The notes: generated by a model from the letters alone, not told the origin. A stretch of 64,000 bases of DNA from Desarmillaria ectypa (GCA_030407005.1 JAUDYN010000010.1:1674001-1738000), one strand, 5' to 3'. Shown: positions 40,633 through 53,403, counted from the first letter of the stretch. Made by a program: numbers and translations.

Positions 40633-42078
40633 ATGACGATCATTATGTCAATGGCGAGTCTTTATTTCAACGTCCTGGAGCTGTTCAGGTGTTTACATAT
40701 TGTGCAGGACAGTCACTGCATGCAGCGCACCGACTCGGAGGCAACCAATGAATCGCCTTTTGGCTCGGGATTGACGACGCCAGTAGACGAAGATCTCCAG
40801 CCCTTCGCTACGCTTCACGAGCGGCTCATCGCCGAGTTCGACCTCGACTTGCAAGGAACGCCTAGGCCAGACAGGTACCAGAAATTCGATACCGTTGACG
40901 TACCCGCAAAGACCCGTTCACTTTCGAAGGTGGTGACGAAGGCGAAGAAGTTTGCAAGAGGCTTGGTTCAAGGCTCGAAAGTAAGTGTCTTGCTGATGGT
41001 TGCGGATTCTGTACTTACGGGTGGCCAGACAAATGTCTTCGATGACCAAAGTGTATCACCTACCCTGATATTGCCAACAGACCGCGTAGAGATTAACATT
41101 GAGGAGCAACCCTTGCCTACTATCATTACTCGAGAAATGCCCAGCAACGACAAGTCCTGCTCAGCTCACACCGATCTTGTTCTGGGAAACGACCTCTCTT
41201 CAACTGCCATTGGTTCCAAGGAAATGCTTGCAGACATACGTGACATCAAGTATGACATGGAAACGGCTCCATCTGACCAGCACCTCGAAGATGGTATTAC
41301 ATTGACCTCGCCAGATAGCACTCAGAGCATTGCCTCAGGATTGGACAACGACGTGAGTGCATTGATGCTCAATTCGATCAAGACCTCATTTCATCTCAGA
41401 GCCTCCTTAGCCAGCATGTCAGATCCATCTCCATGACTGCAGTCAAATGTCTTGACGAAAAAACTATCGAAAATGTTCGTGACATGTCCTTTTCTTTATG
41501 TACACTCATACCACATCTTCCAGACTCCCATTGAAAAAGACGACTCTGCGATTGCTGATTCGACTGGGTGTCTCTTTGACGAATCTCTCGCACCTAGATT
41601 CCCGGATTTTTCCCTAAATGCGGTTCCTTCAGCTCTTCTGAAAATTCTTCTTTTCATTCCCTGGTGTGTTCTCGTCGGTGCGACTATTTTGCTTTCCCCC
41701 CGGCATCTGGAATATGCTGCGTTCTTTCCGGGATACGTTGCGTCACCTCAAGGAATCCGCCGCTTTGCCCATTGGGCCGACGTCGCTATTGCCCATGTTA
41801 TGATCTTCTTCGCTTTCATCGTATGTATCGGCACCCAGCACCTACCGCTCGGAGTCACTCTTGCCGCTCTTACCGTTGGACAAAGCATCGTGGCGTGGCA
41901 TGACTTCAGTTTTGACAGCGAAATCCCTGTAGGCGACGATGATAGACAGTCTTTGTACCTTATCGCGGTGACCTTTGGCTGCTCCAAGCCGTTCACGATG
42001 ACACAGTCGCCAAAGGGGTATTTTGTTAGGCGCAAGGAAGACAATGCTGCTGCGAACGACGATTCGGATACAGAATGA
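40633..42078 (+). CDS. basidiomycete protein with C-terminal membrane segments
   Basis: Unrecognised function. The N-terminal 270 or so residues are hydrophilic and rich in Asp, Ser and Thr. The C-terminal part has hydrophobic stretches suggesting two or three membrane helices (ALLKILLFIPWCVLVGATIL; HVMIFFAFIVCIG; LGVTLAALTVGQSIVAW). It then ends in a charged tail (RRKEDNAAANDDSDTE). My model has introns at 40981-41028 (48 nt, stop-free and divisible by three), at about 41356 (after GLDND) and at about 41477-41523 (joining TIEN to TPIEKDD). The start is uncertain: 40633, or a later in-frame ATG at 40720. The neighbour downstream is convergent with a 330-bp gap. Confidence 0.65.
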
Positions 42079-42406
42079 TTGGGTTTGAATGACACTGGAT
42101 ATTAGTTCTTCACCTTTATCTAGCACTTTACTTGCATGTCCTCGTTCTCGAGACTTGGTAGAAGAACAACTTGTGTATAGCGTAACGGTTAGCGCTTGTA
42201 ATGTGTTTTCCTTGTTTAATATAGCTGGACGTGTCGCCCGTGCATGTGAAATTTACTCGTTTTTGCAATCCGATAATTCCGTTTATATCTTTCAGTTTTG
42301 TGTACAGGCTGTAATCTTTCGGATGCGGGCCGAGTATGTTTGAAATGAACGCCTAGTTGTTCATTGGTGGTGCTACAGAACTTGAAATTGCTATGAGGGT
42401 CCATCG
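42079..42406. other. convergent 3' intergenic gap
   Basis: 330 bp between two genes that end towards each other. No gene or obvious element seen. Confidence 0.5.
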
Positions 42407-45400
42407 TCAAGACACATTGGTAACGTATGTGTCCCACGCCGCAAAGCTACAAGTTCACATACTATTAGCAGACATTGCCCAAGACTGTGACAGCTCACCT
42501 AAATCCTGGAGGTGCAAAAGTCCACATGTCGATGGTGCCTAGTCCGCCAGACACTTCTGATTGCGCAACATCGAAGAATAGTGGCTGAGATGAACTCGAT
42601 GAGTTCTCGCTCGCCTGGTCTAAGGACAAGCCTGTGCGTAGGGAGGGGGGTAAATAATCATTCAGGTACGCAGGATCTGCAAATGCCGAGTCTCGTCAAC
42701 GAGGATTTACACCGAAGGGGGGAAACCCACAGGTATCGGGTTGTTGAACTTGTTCACGTGAGGTGTCTGACACAGCACAGTGCGAACCCCAGATGGGAGC
42801 AGCGGGAACCGAAGTGCTATCTAAAACGCTAGCAGTCTCAAAGGAAGCCATGCCCTTGAACATTTTCCTAGAGGCCCCTGGTCACGCAAGTGTAATACTT
42901 CGAAACGGTTACTCACAGTGAACGACCCGCAACCATCCACCTATCAGCGGACCAACGTCAGTTTATTCATGGTACGAAGTATACTCATACGCACGTGTCG
43001 GAAGCATGTATGAAGGTGGCTAGGCACTGTTCATAGCCAGCCAGGTCTTCTGCATGTGGGGGATGGCCCGCCCGTTTCCCACTCCAGATATTCATAGCCA
43101 GTATGGCACCAGACATGAAGGCTACCATCTAAACCAACCCCTAATTAATGGATGAGGAGGCAGATGGGGATGTTCAGCTCACCAGAAGGTGGGGTATGAT
43201 AATTTTTATTCTTGTCATATAAACCTGTAGGATTCGAGAACAAGATCTAGCTGCCATCGTAGATATAACGAGAGACGGCGTGGATAGGGAAGAGCCCTTG
43301 CATAGAAAGGGTCGATGTGTATATATTTGGAGCATGTAATAGGTGTTGTATAGAACCGCTGATTGATACAAGAACAGCATATTCTCGCGGCCGGGATCCC
43401 AACGTACTATAACATGGTCAGCAGAATGTTGACTGACATAACGGAAGCCATACAATGGTCAGGGATGGAGTCCATCCAAGCATTCATGGAAGAATCTATG
43501 TCAGAAACGATGCGCTCTTCATCCTTTCTGGTAAAGCCCAACTTGTCTCGACTTTTCTTGATGGAATACAAATTCCTCGTGATAGCTGACATTATCCCGC
43601 TTAATCGTATTTGCGCATTAAAGTAGCTGATTTTAGAAGGCTTGTTGCCCGGTTGGCAAAAACGCACCTCTCCATCTGAACGGATATCCCAGTATTCGTC
43701 GTCACACTCAACTGGTAGCTCCAAGTCGAGACTGTCCAAATACGTATGTTCAGCAGATGCAATGTTATATACCAAAACGACGTACTCTTCCTCATGCATC
43801 ATGAGAGGCCGTCCATCGTATAGACTTATGAGTCTGTCAAGCGTGACGAGCGCCCTTGTACATATAAGTATTTTCAGTATCCCGCGGAAAAACATAGGAT
43901 GGGAAAAATACCAAAAGGATCGCTTCTTGAGTTCGTCGTCGACCGTCGGCTTATGCCCCTTGGGCTTCTTCCTATGTAACCCAATTTCTACTGCGTAGCG
44001 TAGTCCGAGTCCAACCGACATCCAGCTAAACTCAGGAACGGAAGTTCCCAAACAGTACATCACCGCGAGCTTTCGAAGACATCCTGAGCTTGAATGGAGA
44101 ATGAAGGGAGACAGACTTACGACGGTCTGCTGAATGTCATTCAAGCAGGGGGGGCGCAATATTACTTTCTTGGAGATAGGAATCGGCTCGAAGAATTTCC
44201 ATCCTGCAGAAAGCCTCGAGCTGGGATCGGCCAATACCCTTGGGTCGCTAGAATGACGCGACGCAACAGCTAAAACACAAAGTAGCGTAGCACCAAAATT
44301 TTCATCTCGTAGATGCAATCCATTCGCGACATCTTTCGTGAATGTAGGTCGATGCAGGATTGGAAGAACTGGATGGATCGTCTCGAAATATATAGCGATC
44401 AGGCTTGTGATAAGATCGTTGTCAGGAAAAACGTAACCATATTTAATGACTTCGGCGTCGGCCGTAGCGCGCTCCCACTAGTCATCAAGACTAGTTAGCG
44501 AAAGAGTGACTGACTGATAAATCGGGACACACAGGATATAAATCGGAATAATCTTGTAGTTGCATCGTATTCAAAGTACCGGTTAACTTCTTTTTGGAAG
44601 AAAGGGCACTCATGAAAAGCGCTAAAGCACTTGATGGTCCGAAACTCCTCCCGCTGAGGGCCTTGTCGTGTTCCAACGACAGATTCTTCATTTTTTCCCC
44701 AAGGTCTGTAAAGTCATCATCAAGCTCGGCCATTTCGGACGCAAGACTTGCAAGCTGGGATGGATCTCCTCGGAATCTTTTTGTCCCTTCAGGTAGAATG
44801 ATATCCGGATTGTGCTATAATTGTTGAGAAAAGTCGCGGAGCAGGTGCAATATCTCCAAACCTCTTTGAGCGTACGTTCTAATTGGTCGGCGCGTCGTTC
44901 TAAGTCCGCCACGTAGCTGATTAGGTATCAGTTGCATATCATAGATTTACTTGGTTTACAATTGTCGCACCTGGAATTATATTTTCGTCGCGGTAAAGTT
45001 GAGTCTTTCCTTGGAATACCGAAATCAGTGTCCATGTGAGTGTTGAGACAGACAAACCAACACGGACTTCGGACCCCGTTTCTGTACAAGAGTTGTGATA
45101 AGTTCTGAGTCTTTCACAGTAATGGGAAAACTGGCCTTCGTCGGAGCCACGTACGTGCACTCTGCACCAAGCACGATGCAATTTAAGCAGTGGTTTCCCT
45201 GTTCAGCAATGTCATAACCTATACATTTCCAAGATTCAGCCGTTTCTATTATCTAGTCTAAGCGAACAGGTTATACATTTTACTAGCAAAAAAGCCCGTC
45301 AGAAACAGCCAAACAAAAAGGTCTACAAAAAGCTTACTTTTCCTTACACGACACCTATCGCATGCACGAGTCATTCTCCTTTTTGTGATGGATAATTCGT

Positions 45401-45407
45401 CCTCCAT
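42407..45407 (-). CDS. Zn2Cys6 fungal transcription factor
   Basis: Nuclear regulator with an N-terminal binuclear zinc cluster and a fungal_trans (PF04082) middle domain. The start at 45407 has a good context (CACCATGG) and reads MEDELSITKRRMTRACDRCRVRK. The cluster continues after an intron as IAEQGNHCLNCIVLGAECTY. The third Cys is either WKCIGYDIAEQ in a longer exon or lost, because the splice site near 45340 is ambiguous. QKRGPKS and a coiled-coil-like region follow. The middle domain shows LRDENFGATLLCVLAVASR, WKFFEPIPI, GLGLRYAVEIGLHRKKP, LISLYDGRPLMMHEEEY, LELPVECDDEYWDI, RWDPGRENMLFLYQSAVLYN and MLQIYTHRPF. The C-terminal part runs as far as TIDMWTFAPPGF and SFAAWDTYVTNVS. One in-frame TGA follows FGVNPR at about 42702 unless a 36-nt intron is used. 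Targets unknown. Confidence 0.8.
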
Positions 45408-47050
45408 GGTGGTTGGAAAAGGTGTATACGGTAACTACGGTCATGGTTGGGAAGCATCCACTAGTCGGTTGGCACAGCCGCATGGTACCGCCTTATCTTC
45501 GACTTACATAAGTATACACGGCTGTGCAGAAACAAACATTTAGTAAGGCACCGCAAACGAAAAATTTTAAGCTATACCGAAATGATTACGTGACTAAAGA
45601 AACTTGACTGCAAACTAGTCCCGAAGTTGGAAAAATGGTGAGCAAGGTCAGTTTCAGGCCGAGTTTCCTATCAAGTTTCGTGATTTTCCAGTACACCTGA
45701 AATTCTTCCATTTGTGGTGTGTACTAGTACAAATATCTTTCTCATTCCCAGAGCAAGGAATCTCTTCGTTATCTTTCTTTTTTTCACCGACAAGTATCAG
45801 CTTGGCAACTGCTCTCAGTCGAGGCCGAGCCACCTGCGAAGTCTGGGTCATTTTTCTTTGATTCCGGGATCGGGCTTCGCAGAGCGCCCACACTACGGAA
45901 TGTTGGTGGCTATGTTTGCATACAAATATTTTATGTGGCGCTGATGGTTCGTGAGGTCTTACTGCTTACAGGTTTTTCAAGTTCTACTGCGGGCTTGTTC
46001 CAAGTGCATAAGCTCGGCTTGAGGGGGTATGTGAGTAGTTTAGCAAGTGGAGGGATGTCGTAGTGTCGCATCTTATATACTTGCGTCCGGCGTCCCAAGT
46101 GGTACCGTGCCGTGTAATGATGACGATGATGATGAATTTCGCTTTTTCTGATTTATCTCTTCTTCGGAACACGGCCATCTCTTCGGAGAATTCCGGATTA
46201 AGTGCCGCCAAGACCGTCCCTCGCTCCTATTACTAGCGTCGTCTGTCTACGAGAGACTACCAGCGGCATACAGAAGGCTTTTCATTGACGAGCGCCTGAA
46301 TCTTTCCCAATGGTTTTTCTTAAGCCCATATATTTCTTCTCGACGCGTAAATTGTTATTCGTACCGTCTGCCTGGATTGCTCCGGTACGATTCCTTTCAC
46401 TGACATTAACGGCTCAGCGAGGTAGTTGTTTACCTCTTCGAGATATCCCATGATAATCAGAATGATTCTAGGATTTTTGACATTGAAGGTTTAGCACGGT
46501 ATAATGATATTGCCGTTTGAGAGATCTCTTCGCGCGGGCACGACTTACGTCTCTCCATCACACATTCTTCATACTATGTCAACAACGAACTGGTGAGAGC
46601 TAATTTGACCGGAGACCGGTAGTGTGTGTAGGTTTCATTCCTTTTTCCTGGTTCTGACTATGGATGGGATTGGGTACTAGAATATACAACTGGTCCTGGA
46701 CATCGGCGTAAATGCGAGCCGCTGGAAAACATCTTTGTTGAACTCTGGGACAGTTTGTGCGCTCTGCTTATTTATGTTCAAGAAATTTTCAGGCTGCCTA
46801 ATTCTAGCAAATACGACTGAGGTCTACGGGGGACACCCTACAAAAGCTGACCAGGAGGGGTTTGCCTCTGATGCCTTCAGATAGTCCCTCCTTTATGACA
46901 CCCCCAACTGGTGGAGATCAAGGAGTGTCTACGATGTTGTTTCTCTGTAATGAGAGCTTCCTTCGCGGTGGATGGTAGACGGATTCCAACGGGATGGTAG
47001 AGACTACGTTTTACTCAGGTTTCTTTCTGCATATCGTCTTTGGCTGATTA
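45408..47050. other. 1.6 kb intergenic, no gene seen
   Basis: The upstream region of the Zn2Cys6 gene. No frame with a recognisable domain on either strand. Confidence 0.45.
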
Positions 47051-47662
47051 TTTTTTTGCGATAACTTTTAGGTTTCTACCAAGGTCGAACGGCGACGGGT
47101 GTATGTTCATACAATGATGCGCCTCAAGCATGAAACATCGGAGAACGGGTATATCATTTGGCAAAGGACTTCAAAATTTCTGGTTGTGTGCGCTTCAGGA
47201 CACGTCTCCCATGCTGGAAGTTTGCTTCCTATTGGTCAATTCTCCTTTCTGAAGGACTGGAATACAAAAGTCTTCTCGTCTGCGCCGTACAGCACCAATA
47301 CCAACAACAGGACGTACAACGTCAATATACTATCCTTACAGATAGCTACAATGCGTACCTCGAGTATGTCTTTTCTTACCATATTCTTCGATGATTGGTC
47401 GTTCACGCGTAATAGCTTGGGAATACTCGGTAACGATATTTCCGATGGTAGGTATATAAATAAACGATGGTCTACTATACTGCTCTCTCCTGCGCATAGT
47501 TGATTCCTACCAGCGATGGGTGTGAATTCGTCTTCATCGTACAACATTGTGAACGCCAACTTCTTCAATCCTACGGCAGCACCGGTTGTGTCCTCTCCTG
47601 CTAGTGCCAGTGGCTCGAGCGGTTCGGGGACAACTGGTACCTGTTGGATAAAGGGGTGAATT
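47051..47662 (+). other. possible relic or gene of unknown family
   Basis: Plus-strand reading gives pieces that look protein-like: FLKDWNTKVFSSAPYSTNTN, RTYNVNI, TIFFDDWSFTRNSLGILGND. After a likely intron (47450-47515) comes SSSSYNIVNANFFNPTAAPV with a Ser/Gly-rich tail and TAA at about 47661. Plausible acceptors exist at 47072 and 47511. I could not find a start exon or name a family. The opposite strand is also open at 47236-47697 without recognisable content. This is either a small unknown gene with missing 5' exons or a relic. Confidence 0.3.
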
Positions 47663-48280
47663 ACCAAGCGACAGGGATCCCTTGAAGGCAAACACACAAG
47701 GGGTCCCGCTCTACATACAGAACTTTATACTACTTTTAAGAGAATCTACTAGAATGTCCATGAAAATAAAGGAAACTTGGCTGAGTAATGAACAGCCCAA
47801 TACTTACCAATCCCGATGGTGAGTCTGGCGAGTGTGCGCTTGCGATGATCCGCACCAGAAATACCACAGTACCGATACCTCTGCTAGTGTCATTTCTTCG
47901 GCGAGCACTGCGACTTCTCTATGCGGGTCATTTGTTTTGAGGCACATTTTTCAAGTCGTGCACTAGGATCTCTGAGACTATAAGGTTGTTCCTCGGCGTC
48001 GAATGTTCCGGTATTTAACCGTAGTTGCTCCTTGTAAATAACTTAGTCGTTTGGTTGTAAAAGTGGTATGAACGAGAATGATGACACAAAAGGGTATTAT
48101 ATAAGAGATGGGTATAACCGGTATGGTTTTCCAAGCCGATTAATTGGACTTGAAACATTGCGACGCGCAGACGAACGAAAGATATTGAGAGGCTGTCTAC
48201 TAAGGATTCCAACGAACGTTCGGCATGTCCTAGATGCATACACTATCATCAGCGTGTGTCGTGGACAGTGAACGATATTT
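47663..48280. other. intergenic, no gene seen
   Basis: About 600 bp downstream of the truncated caspase gene. No recognisable feature. Confidence 0.45.
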
Positions 48281-49372
48281 TCATACCATCGGGCTAGGAT
48301 CGCTAGAGAGCTTCATTGATGTCAGCAGAGAGAGATGATACGAGAGTTAAGTCGCTACCTGTGGATCCTGTCTGAAATTCCGCCTCAGGTAATCCCGGAT
48401 TTTCTCCACCTCCGAAACGGGAACACGTTTTTCTTCCGTAACACACTTCCTATACCATGCCAGAGCTTCTATTGCATAACTTTGATTTTGACGGTGAATC
48501 TTAGAAATTGCTTTCTTTGTTTCCCGTCTACAAATGATTTTAACTCGCAAGCTCATGACACGGTTAAGACCAAGACGACTGGCCCAGATAGTATGTACTT
48601 ACGTGATGTGCAGCATAAGGTCTTTTAGCGTTGGATGCGCTTCGCGTTCTATGACCAATTTTAGTTGAAGATCTAGAATAATGATCATGGCACGTACTGC
48701 ATAGCTCTATTAATGCCTGAGGCAAAAGCGTGATTTAGAGGCTATGGAGCACAGCAAGTTACTCACATTGGTCATTGACCATCCGTTGTCCGTTTCCCAG
48801 GTTGACTGGCTGTCTTTACACGACGAGAGACAAATCTACCCGGAGAACATCAATATTGCACGAGCTGGCATCATGCCCCGAAACTGTTTACACAGCATCC
48901 AGCATTCAACCATGCTGAAGAACAAGAAAAGTTTGAGACGTACAGTAGAAGAACAAATGGTCCCCCGACTGTACATCTTGAGTCAATTTCCTCATGTGTT
49001 CTATCTGGGACGATTGGAATTGCAGTCAGCTTAAGGACGGTGGAATCTTCGGATATATATAATATTCAGCAAGTTTTTGTAAGTCGGCTGGGTTCCGCCA
49101 TGACTGGGGTCGCCATCATCCAACAGCATAGTCACGTCCGTGTAATGGTAGACTTCTAGAACGGGCTGAGCTGGTGTGTACATGGGCAAAAAGTAACAAG
49201 TCTCACTAGTAAGTAAGTTCTTAATCTTTTTCGCATCACGATGGGGACATCCTAGCTCTAGCAACCCAGGGACCGACGAGTTTTTGATGGCAACGATCAG
49301 CGCCTTTCTTTTGGGCAAGGTGTTGAGCTGGGTCTTCCGAGTCTCGAGTTTGGGGAACTGTACCTCATCCAT
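48281..49372 (-). pseudogene. caspase-fold (metacaspase-like) gene lacking its catalytic Cys segment
   Basis: Sister of the gene just upstream. The start at 49372 gives RKALIVAIKNSSVPGLLELG, CPHRDAKKIKNLL and DVTMLLDDGDPSHGGTQPTY, then LTQDVQSGDHLFFY and SGHDASS with the catalytic His. Instead of the segment holding the DTCHS Cys, the sequence passes within about 40 nt to CLSSCKDSQSTWETDNGWSM, which in the sister lies well downstream of it. It then continues to REAHPTLKDLMLHIT, a charged exon and FRQDPQ-LSSDPSPMV (stop at 48281). The order matches the sister throughout, so an internal deletion of roughly 150-200 codons is the simplest account. The joint is not in frame as far as I can tell. 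Any product would be catalytically dead, perhaps a decoy. Confidence 0.75.
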
Positions 49373-49388
49373 GAGGTTCAGCAGAGAA

Positions 49389-49403
49389 GGGGGGGGGGGG
49401 GGG
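49389..49403 (+). repeat. 15-nt G homopolymer
   Basis: An uninterrupted run of about 15 G lies 17 nt upstream of the truncated caspase ATG (a C run on its coding strand). Such runs are prone to slippage and sequencing error, so the exact length is doubtful. Confidence 0.8.
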
Positions 49404-49947
49404 AAGAGAGAGACAAACCGCCCATGAATCGAGTATTTAAGAGCATTCCATCATGGCGGTGTTTGAACGCTGTAAAGCATGCACCAGCGCAGAATTACGA
49501 GAAACTCTATAAAGTCCGCCGACGAGTGCCGGTGAGGCTCGATGGGACATAGCAAGCCGAATTTTCCTGGAATTTTCGGGGCATTGTAACAACTTTTGAA
49601 ATGTATTCATTCAATAGCAGCTTCACATTTTCTGTGGGTTAGGTTCGAAAATCGTAAAAATTCTACGAGCCAACCCCGGGCGAGATATAGATCTACCTTG
49701 CGCACTGCCGCTAATTGACTCAATTAATCACGACAGTTATTTATATATTCTATTGGTCTTTATAGATCGACAGTGCCCCAGATATACAAGCGAGCGAGCA
49801 TTTACACTTTGCCTCAGAAATATGGCACTCACGCCATTGAAGCGAGACATTTGTTCAATTTTAAGGAGCCCAACAGATGTTTTCCATGTCCTAAAAATAT
49901 GAATCAACGTCAATAAATGTCATGCACCGTGAAAAAGACTGTTCGTA

Positions 49948-51855
49948 CTACTGGACCGGGATCGCTGAAGAGCTTTGAAATCCACCGATGTTATGATAAG
50001 AAGAGAGATATGATACAGGAGTTATGCATACCTGTGGATCCTGCTTCATGTTTTTGTCCAAATACTCTTTGATTGCCAGTGAATGCGACAACGGGATAGG
50101 TCCGTACTTTTGACACCAAGCTTTGACCTGTTTTACATAACTCTGCCGTTGACCGGTTGTCATCTTTCGAGTTTCTTGTCTACAAGAATAGTCAGCTTGC
50201 GAGCCAAAGGCACAAAAAGATAAGATGTTCACATGACGTGTAGCATGAGTTCCTTCAACGTAGGATGAGGTTGGCGTCCTACAACATAGGTCAGTCCATC
50301 TACCCGACACATCCTAACATGTTACGGGAACATACTACAATATTCGATTAAGACCTGTATTAGGATGTCTGGATTTAGACTTCCCCTATAAAAGCTATCT
50401 TAAGCCACGCACATTAGTCATCGAATATCCTTTTCCTTTGATTTCCAAAGTTGATTGACTATCCTTGCACGAAGAAAGGCACACCTAAACTCGTGTAAAC
50501 TTCCTTTAAGGAAAGCCAAGATACACCTACGACGTTCGCTCCTTTTGCAGGCTCCTTGGAGATTTTACAGAATCCAGAACAGAATCTGTCGGCATCTGGA
50601 GAGAGGTACATCTTGTCTCTGCCGTTGAATATGCATTTATCAGAATCTGTGTCAGTATCAGATTCCTCCTCAATAGCGTCGATTTTGTCAATCAAGGCTT
50701 GACATGTTTCGATAAGATGGACATTATCATGGATAACGAATGGGGTTTCTCACCCTGGAGTTCAATGTCACGCCGGGAATCAGATATATCATCTTCTGAC
50801 GAAATGTGTGTCAGTATGCCGTCGAAACGCCTCAAAATATAGAAAACTCACCGGGCTCACTAGGCCCATTTGATTCATGTGTGAGCATTTTCCACCATGA
50901 TTCGGACCTGCGTCGACCAAAAACGCGATTACAACGGAAATGCGGCAAGTCTGATTCAGTGATACCCTTAGCAAGAAAGGGAAGAGATAAGACAAGGCAC
51001 AAAGCCTACCTAATAAGGATCCTGAATGGCATGTATCCAGAACGGCCTAAATGACAGAGAAACTAGTACACCTTATTGACACTGGAAAGGGGATGAGCCT
51101 TACCGTGAGTTGGCAACCGGCAGGAAGGGGTTCTACGAGGTATTTTCGAAGATCCTGGAAATGTATGTTGAACATCCAAAGAAATATGGGTGCGCTTGAG
51201 TGGCCTACGTTATCTCGGATGCAGGTTCCACTCCTGGTCACCAAACCTGACGGACCGTCCGCGTCATGAGTTGAGGCAATAGGACCGAGGGCGTATGTCC
51301 GATAGACTTACATTCATCCTGTCCATCTTCTTCGGTACCAGACTCGTTCATCTGTTGTGTACTATGCCCCGAAACTACAAAGTATTCAATTGCACTCTCT
51401 CGAGAACGACCTAAGTTAATACTCACAGTAGAAGAAGAATCGGTCTCCTGGTTGGGCGTCATACGTCAAGGCCTTCATATGCGATATCTGATAAGATTTG
51501 GTTAAAACGATGCTTAAGGGATGGTAAGTATGAGTGGCAGACTTACCAGGTTTTTTCGGGTCGGCTGTTTGTATTTGCGACGTGAATCGCCGTCGCTTGA
51601 GTCCAAAAGTGTGACTACGTTCTCGGCCCTGTAGCCATATATGTCTAGGGTGGGCGGCGTGGGTACGCATAAAATGAATGGTAGCAAATGTTTACCAATC
51701 AGTAGCTGGCCAATGTTTCTCGCATCGCGATGCGGACACCGCAATTCTGCTAATCCTGGGCTCGAAGTCTTCCCAATGGCAACAATCAGAGCCTTTCTTT
51801 GAGGCAAGGCTCCGGGTGCAGTTCCCTGGAGAGTTGTCAATGACGGTTCATTCAT
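49948..51855 (-). CDS. caspase-fold (C14) protease, metacaspase-like
   Basis: Cysteine protease of the caspase/metacaspase fold. The start at 51855 gives MNEPSLTTLQGT, then PQRKALIVAIGKTSSPGLAE, CPHRDARNIGQLL, NVVTLLDSSDG, DAQPGDRFFFYFSGHSTQQM with the catalytic His, EEDGQDEC, LRKYLVEPLPAGCQLT, and AVLDTCHSGSLLDLPHFRCN with the catalytic Cys. The C-terminal half has VCLSSCKDSQSTLEIKGKGY, a basic helix (RKMTTGQRQSYVKQVKAWCQ) and ends FQSSSAIPVQ. I count at least nine short introns, all resolvable with GT-AG ends. The piece GHSSAPIFLWMFNIHFQ before LRKYLV is extra relative to what I remember of homologues. By family it would cleave after basic residues and act in stress or death responses; that is inference. 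It lies 576 bp upstream of its truncated sister in the same orientation. Confidence 0.85.
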
Positions 51856-53389
51856 GTCGACGGTTCTGAATACAGCGCTGGGGGGAAGATATGTGAATAG
51901 GATGTTAGTGGTGAAGAAAATATGTGCAGTGCCCTGGAATACTTATGTAGATGAAACCAAATCCACGGCGGTGTCATCATGGGAACGAGATCCGTGATAT
52001 AGTTAGCTTCAACCTTGAAAGGCGACTAGTACCAAGCATCTAACTTGGCAGCGACAGTGTTGGGATTTGCAACTTCAAGCATGTGCCAGAAGATTCCCGA
52101 ACCTTCGGTACCATCAATTTGGCACGATACTAGGATATAATTAGGTACTTTAGTAGAACATTCTAGATACATTCTGTAGTATTTAAGGAGCTCGTCTTGA
52201 GCTCTAGTAGCCAACAATTTAGTATTTTCTACTCAGCAAGCCTCCCACTGCAATAGTTACAACAGACAGGTACCACAGTGCGTCCCTTGTCGTCTCATGG
52301 CTAGACTCTGGATGTCACAGTCCATCGAGAATCCCCCGTTTGCCGTTCGATACGACTAGGAGTCTATGCGAGTACGCTTGAGCCACAACTGGGAACTGTA
52401 CAGCCACTGAACCCGAGTATTAGCGCTTGCCTGTAAGGCATCTAATATATCACTGATTGTCAGACATCTCCATCAGTTGCGACGATTTTTTGACAATTTT
52501 GATGGACCGCCACGGATTCCGACCGTGAATGAGTAGAATTTTCGAGTCGGCATCAGAGCACTAGGAATGCTTAAATTGAAACAATACTGTCCCTATCTTA
52601 GGCCAGGAAAATGAGGCCATCTCTGTCATTGAAACCTCCATTAGGGTAAAGGTGTTTGAGTGGGCGAAGCGTTGAGGTGCACATCGAACTCTAACCCTTG
52701 ATGGAAGCACTGCTTGTTTCGTCTGAAATCTTATGCGCTGCCATCATTATCGGTATCATAAGATGAGAGCTCGTGAGGGTACCTGCAGATCCGTTAGCCC
52801 TTCAAGGAATGACGTCGACTTGACCTCTAAATACGTAAATTATGCTACTCTTAGAGCGCCGAGCCGCATCGAGACATTGTATGTTGTCAGAGCGAAACTG
52901 TTAACGATCACATTCAATGTTATCCATTGCAATCAGGCTCTCCGATACTTTCGGGCAGATCAGGAGATACTTCTTCGACTACAGCAGATGCATTTCTTAT
53001 TCTGTTAGCCGAATATCCCATTGTGACATCTAATTGCGAGGGTGACTGGGAGACAGTGTGGTCAAACAATAACTTACTTATCTGTATTCCATCAAAATCC
53101 GGACCCGCAGTCACTCCGAGTCCATCGGAATCCGATAATAGCTTCGAAGATTAATGGCGAAATCCAGGGACAGGTTGAGGAAAAAGTTGCAACGTGTCAT
53201 GCGCGTGCCGTCATCAATCAGAAAAAGTCGAAGCAGACAAAGAAAGATACACAATGGAAAAAAAAGTTCTCCAACAAGGAGTCTAGAAGTTAATAAAGGC
53301 CATACTAAAAAGGGAAAAAAAAGTCCAAACGAGCGCTAAATTCTAATTGTAACAAAAGGAACAGCCTGAAACATGAAAACCAACGCTCA
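51856..53389. other. 1.5 kb without a recognised gene
   Basis: Holds a 63-codon minus frame at 52026-52217 (MLATRAQDELLKYYRMYLEC...) and a 75-codon plus frame at 52927-53154 ending in an acidic Ser-rich stretch. I recognise neither. Purine-rich sequence fills 53210-53340. Confidence 0.35.
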
Positions 53390-53403
53390 GCGCTCAGCGC
53401 TCA
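53381..53403 (+). repeat. short tandem repeat, CGCTCAG x3
   Basis: Three direct copies of the 7-nt unit lie next to the 3' end of the thioesterase relic. It is probably a simple slippage product. Confidence 0.7.

Noticed and set aside
47236..47697. 153-codon minus-strand ORF
   Set aside because: No recognisable motif; hydrophobic and low-complexity pieces mirror Ser/Gly- and Asn-rich plus-strand sequence.
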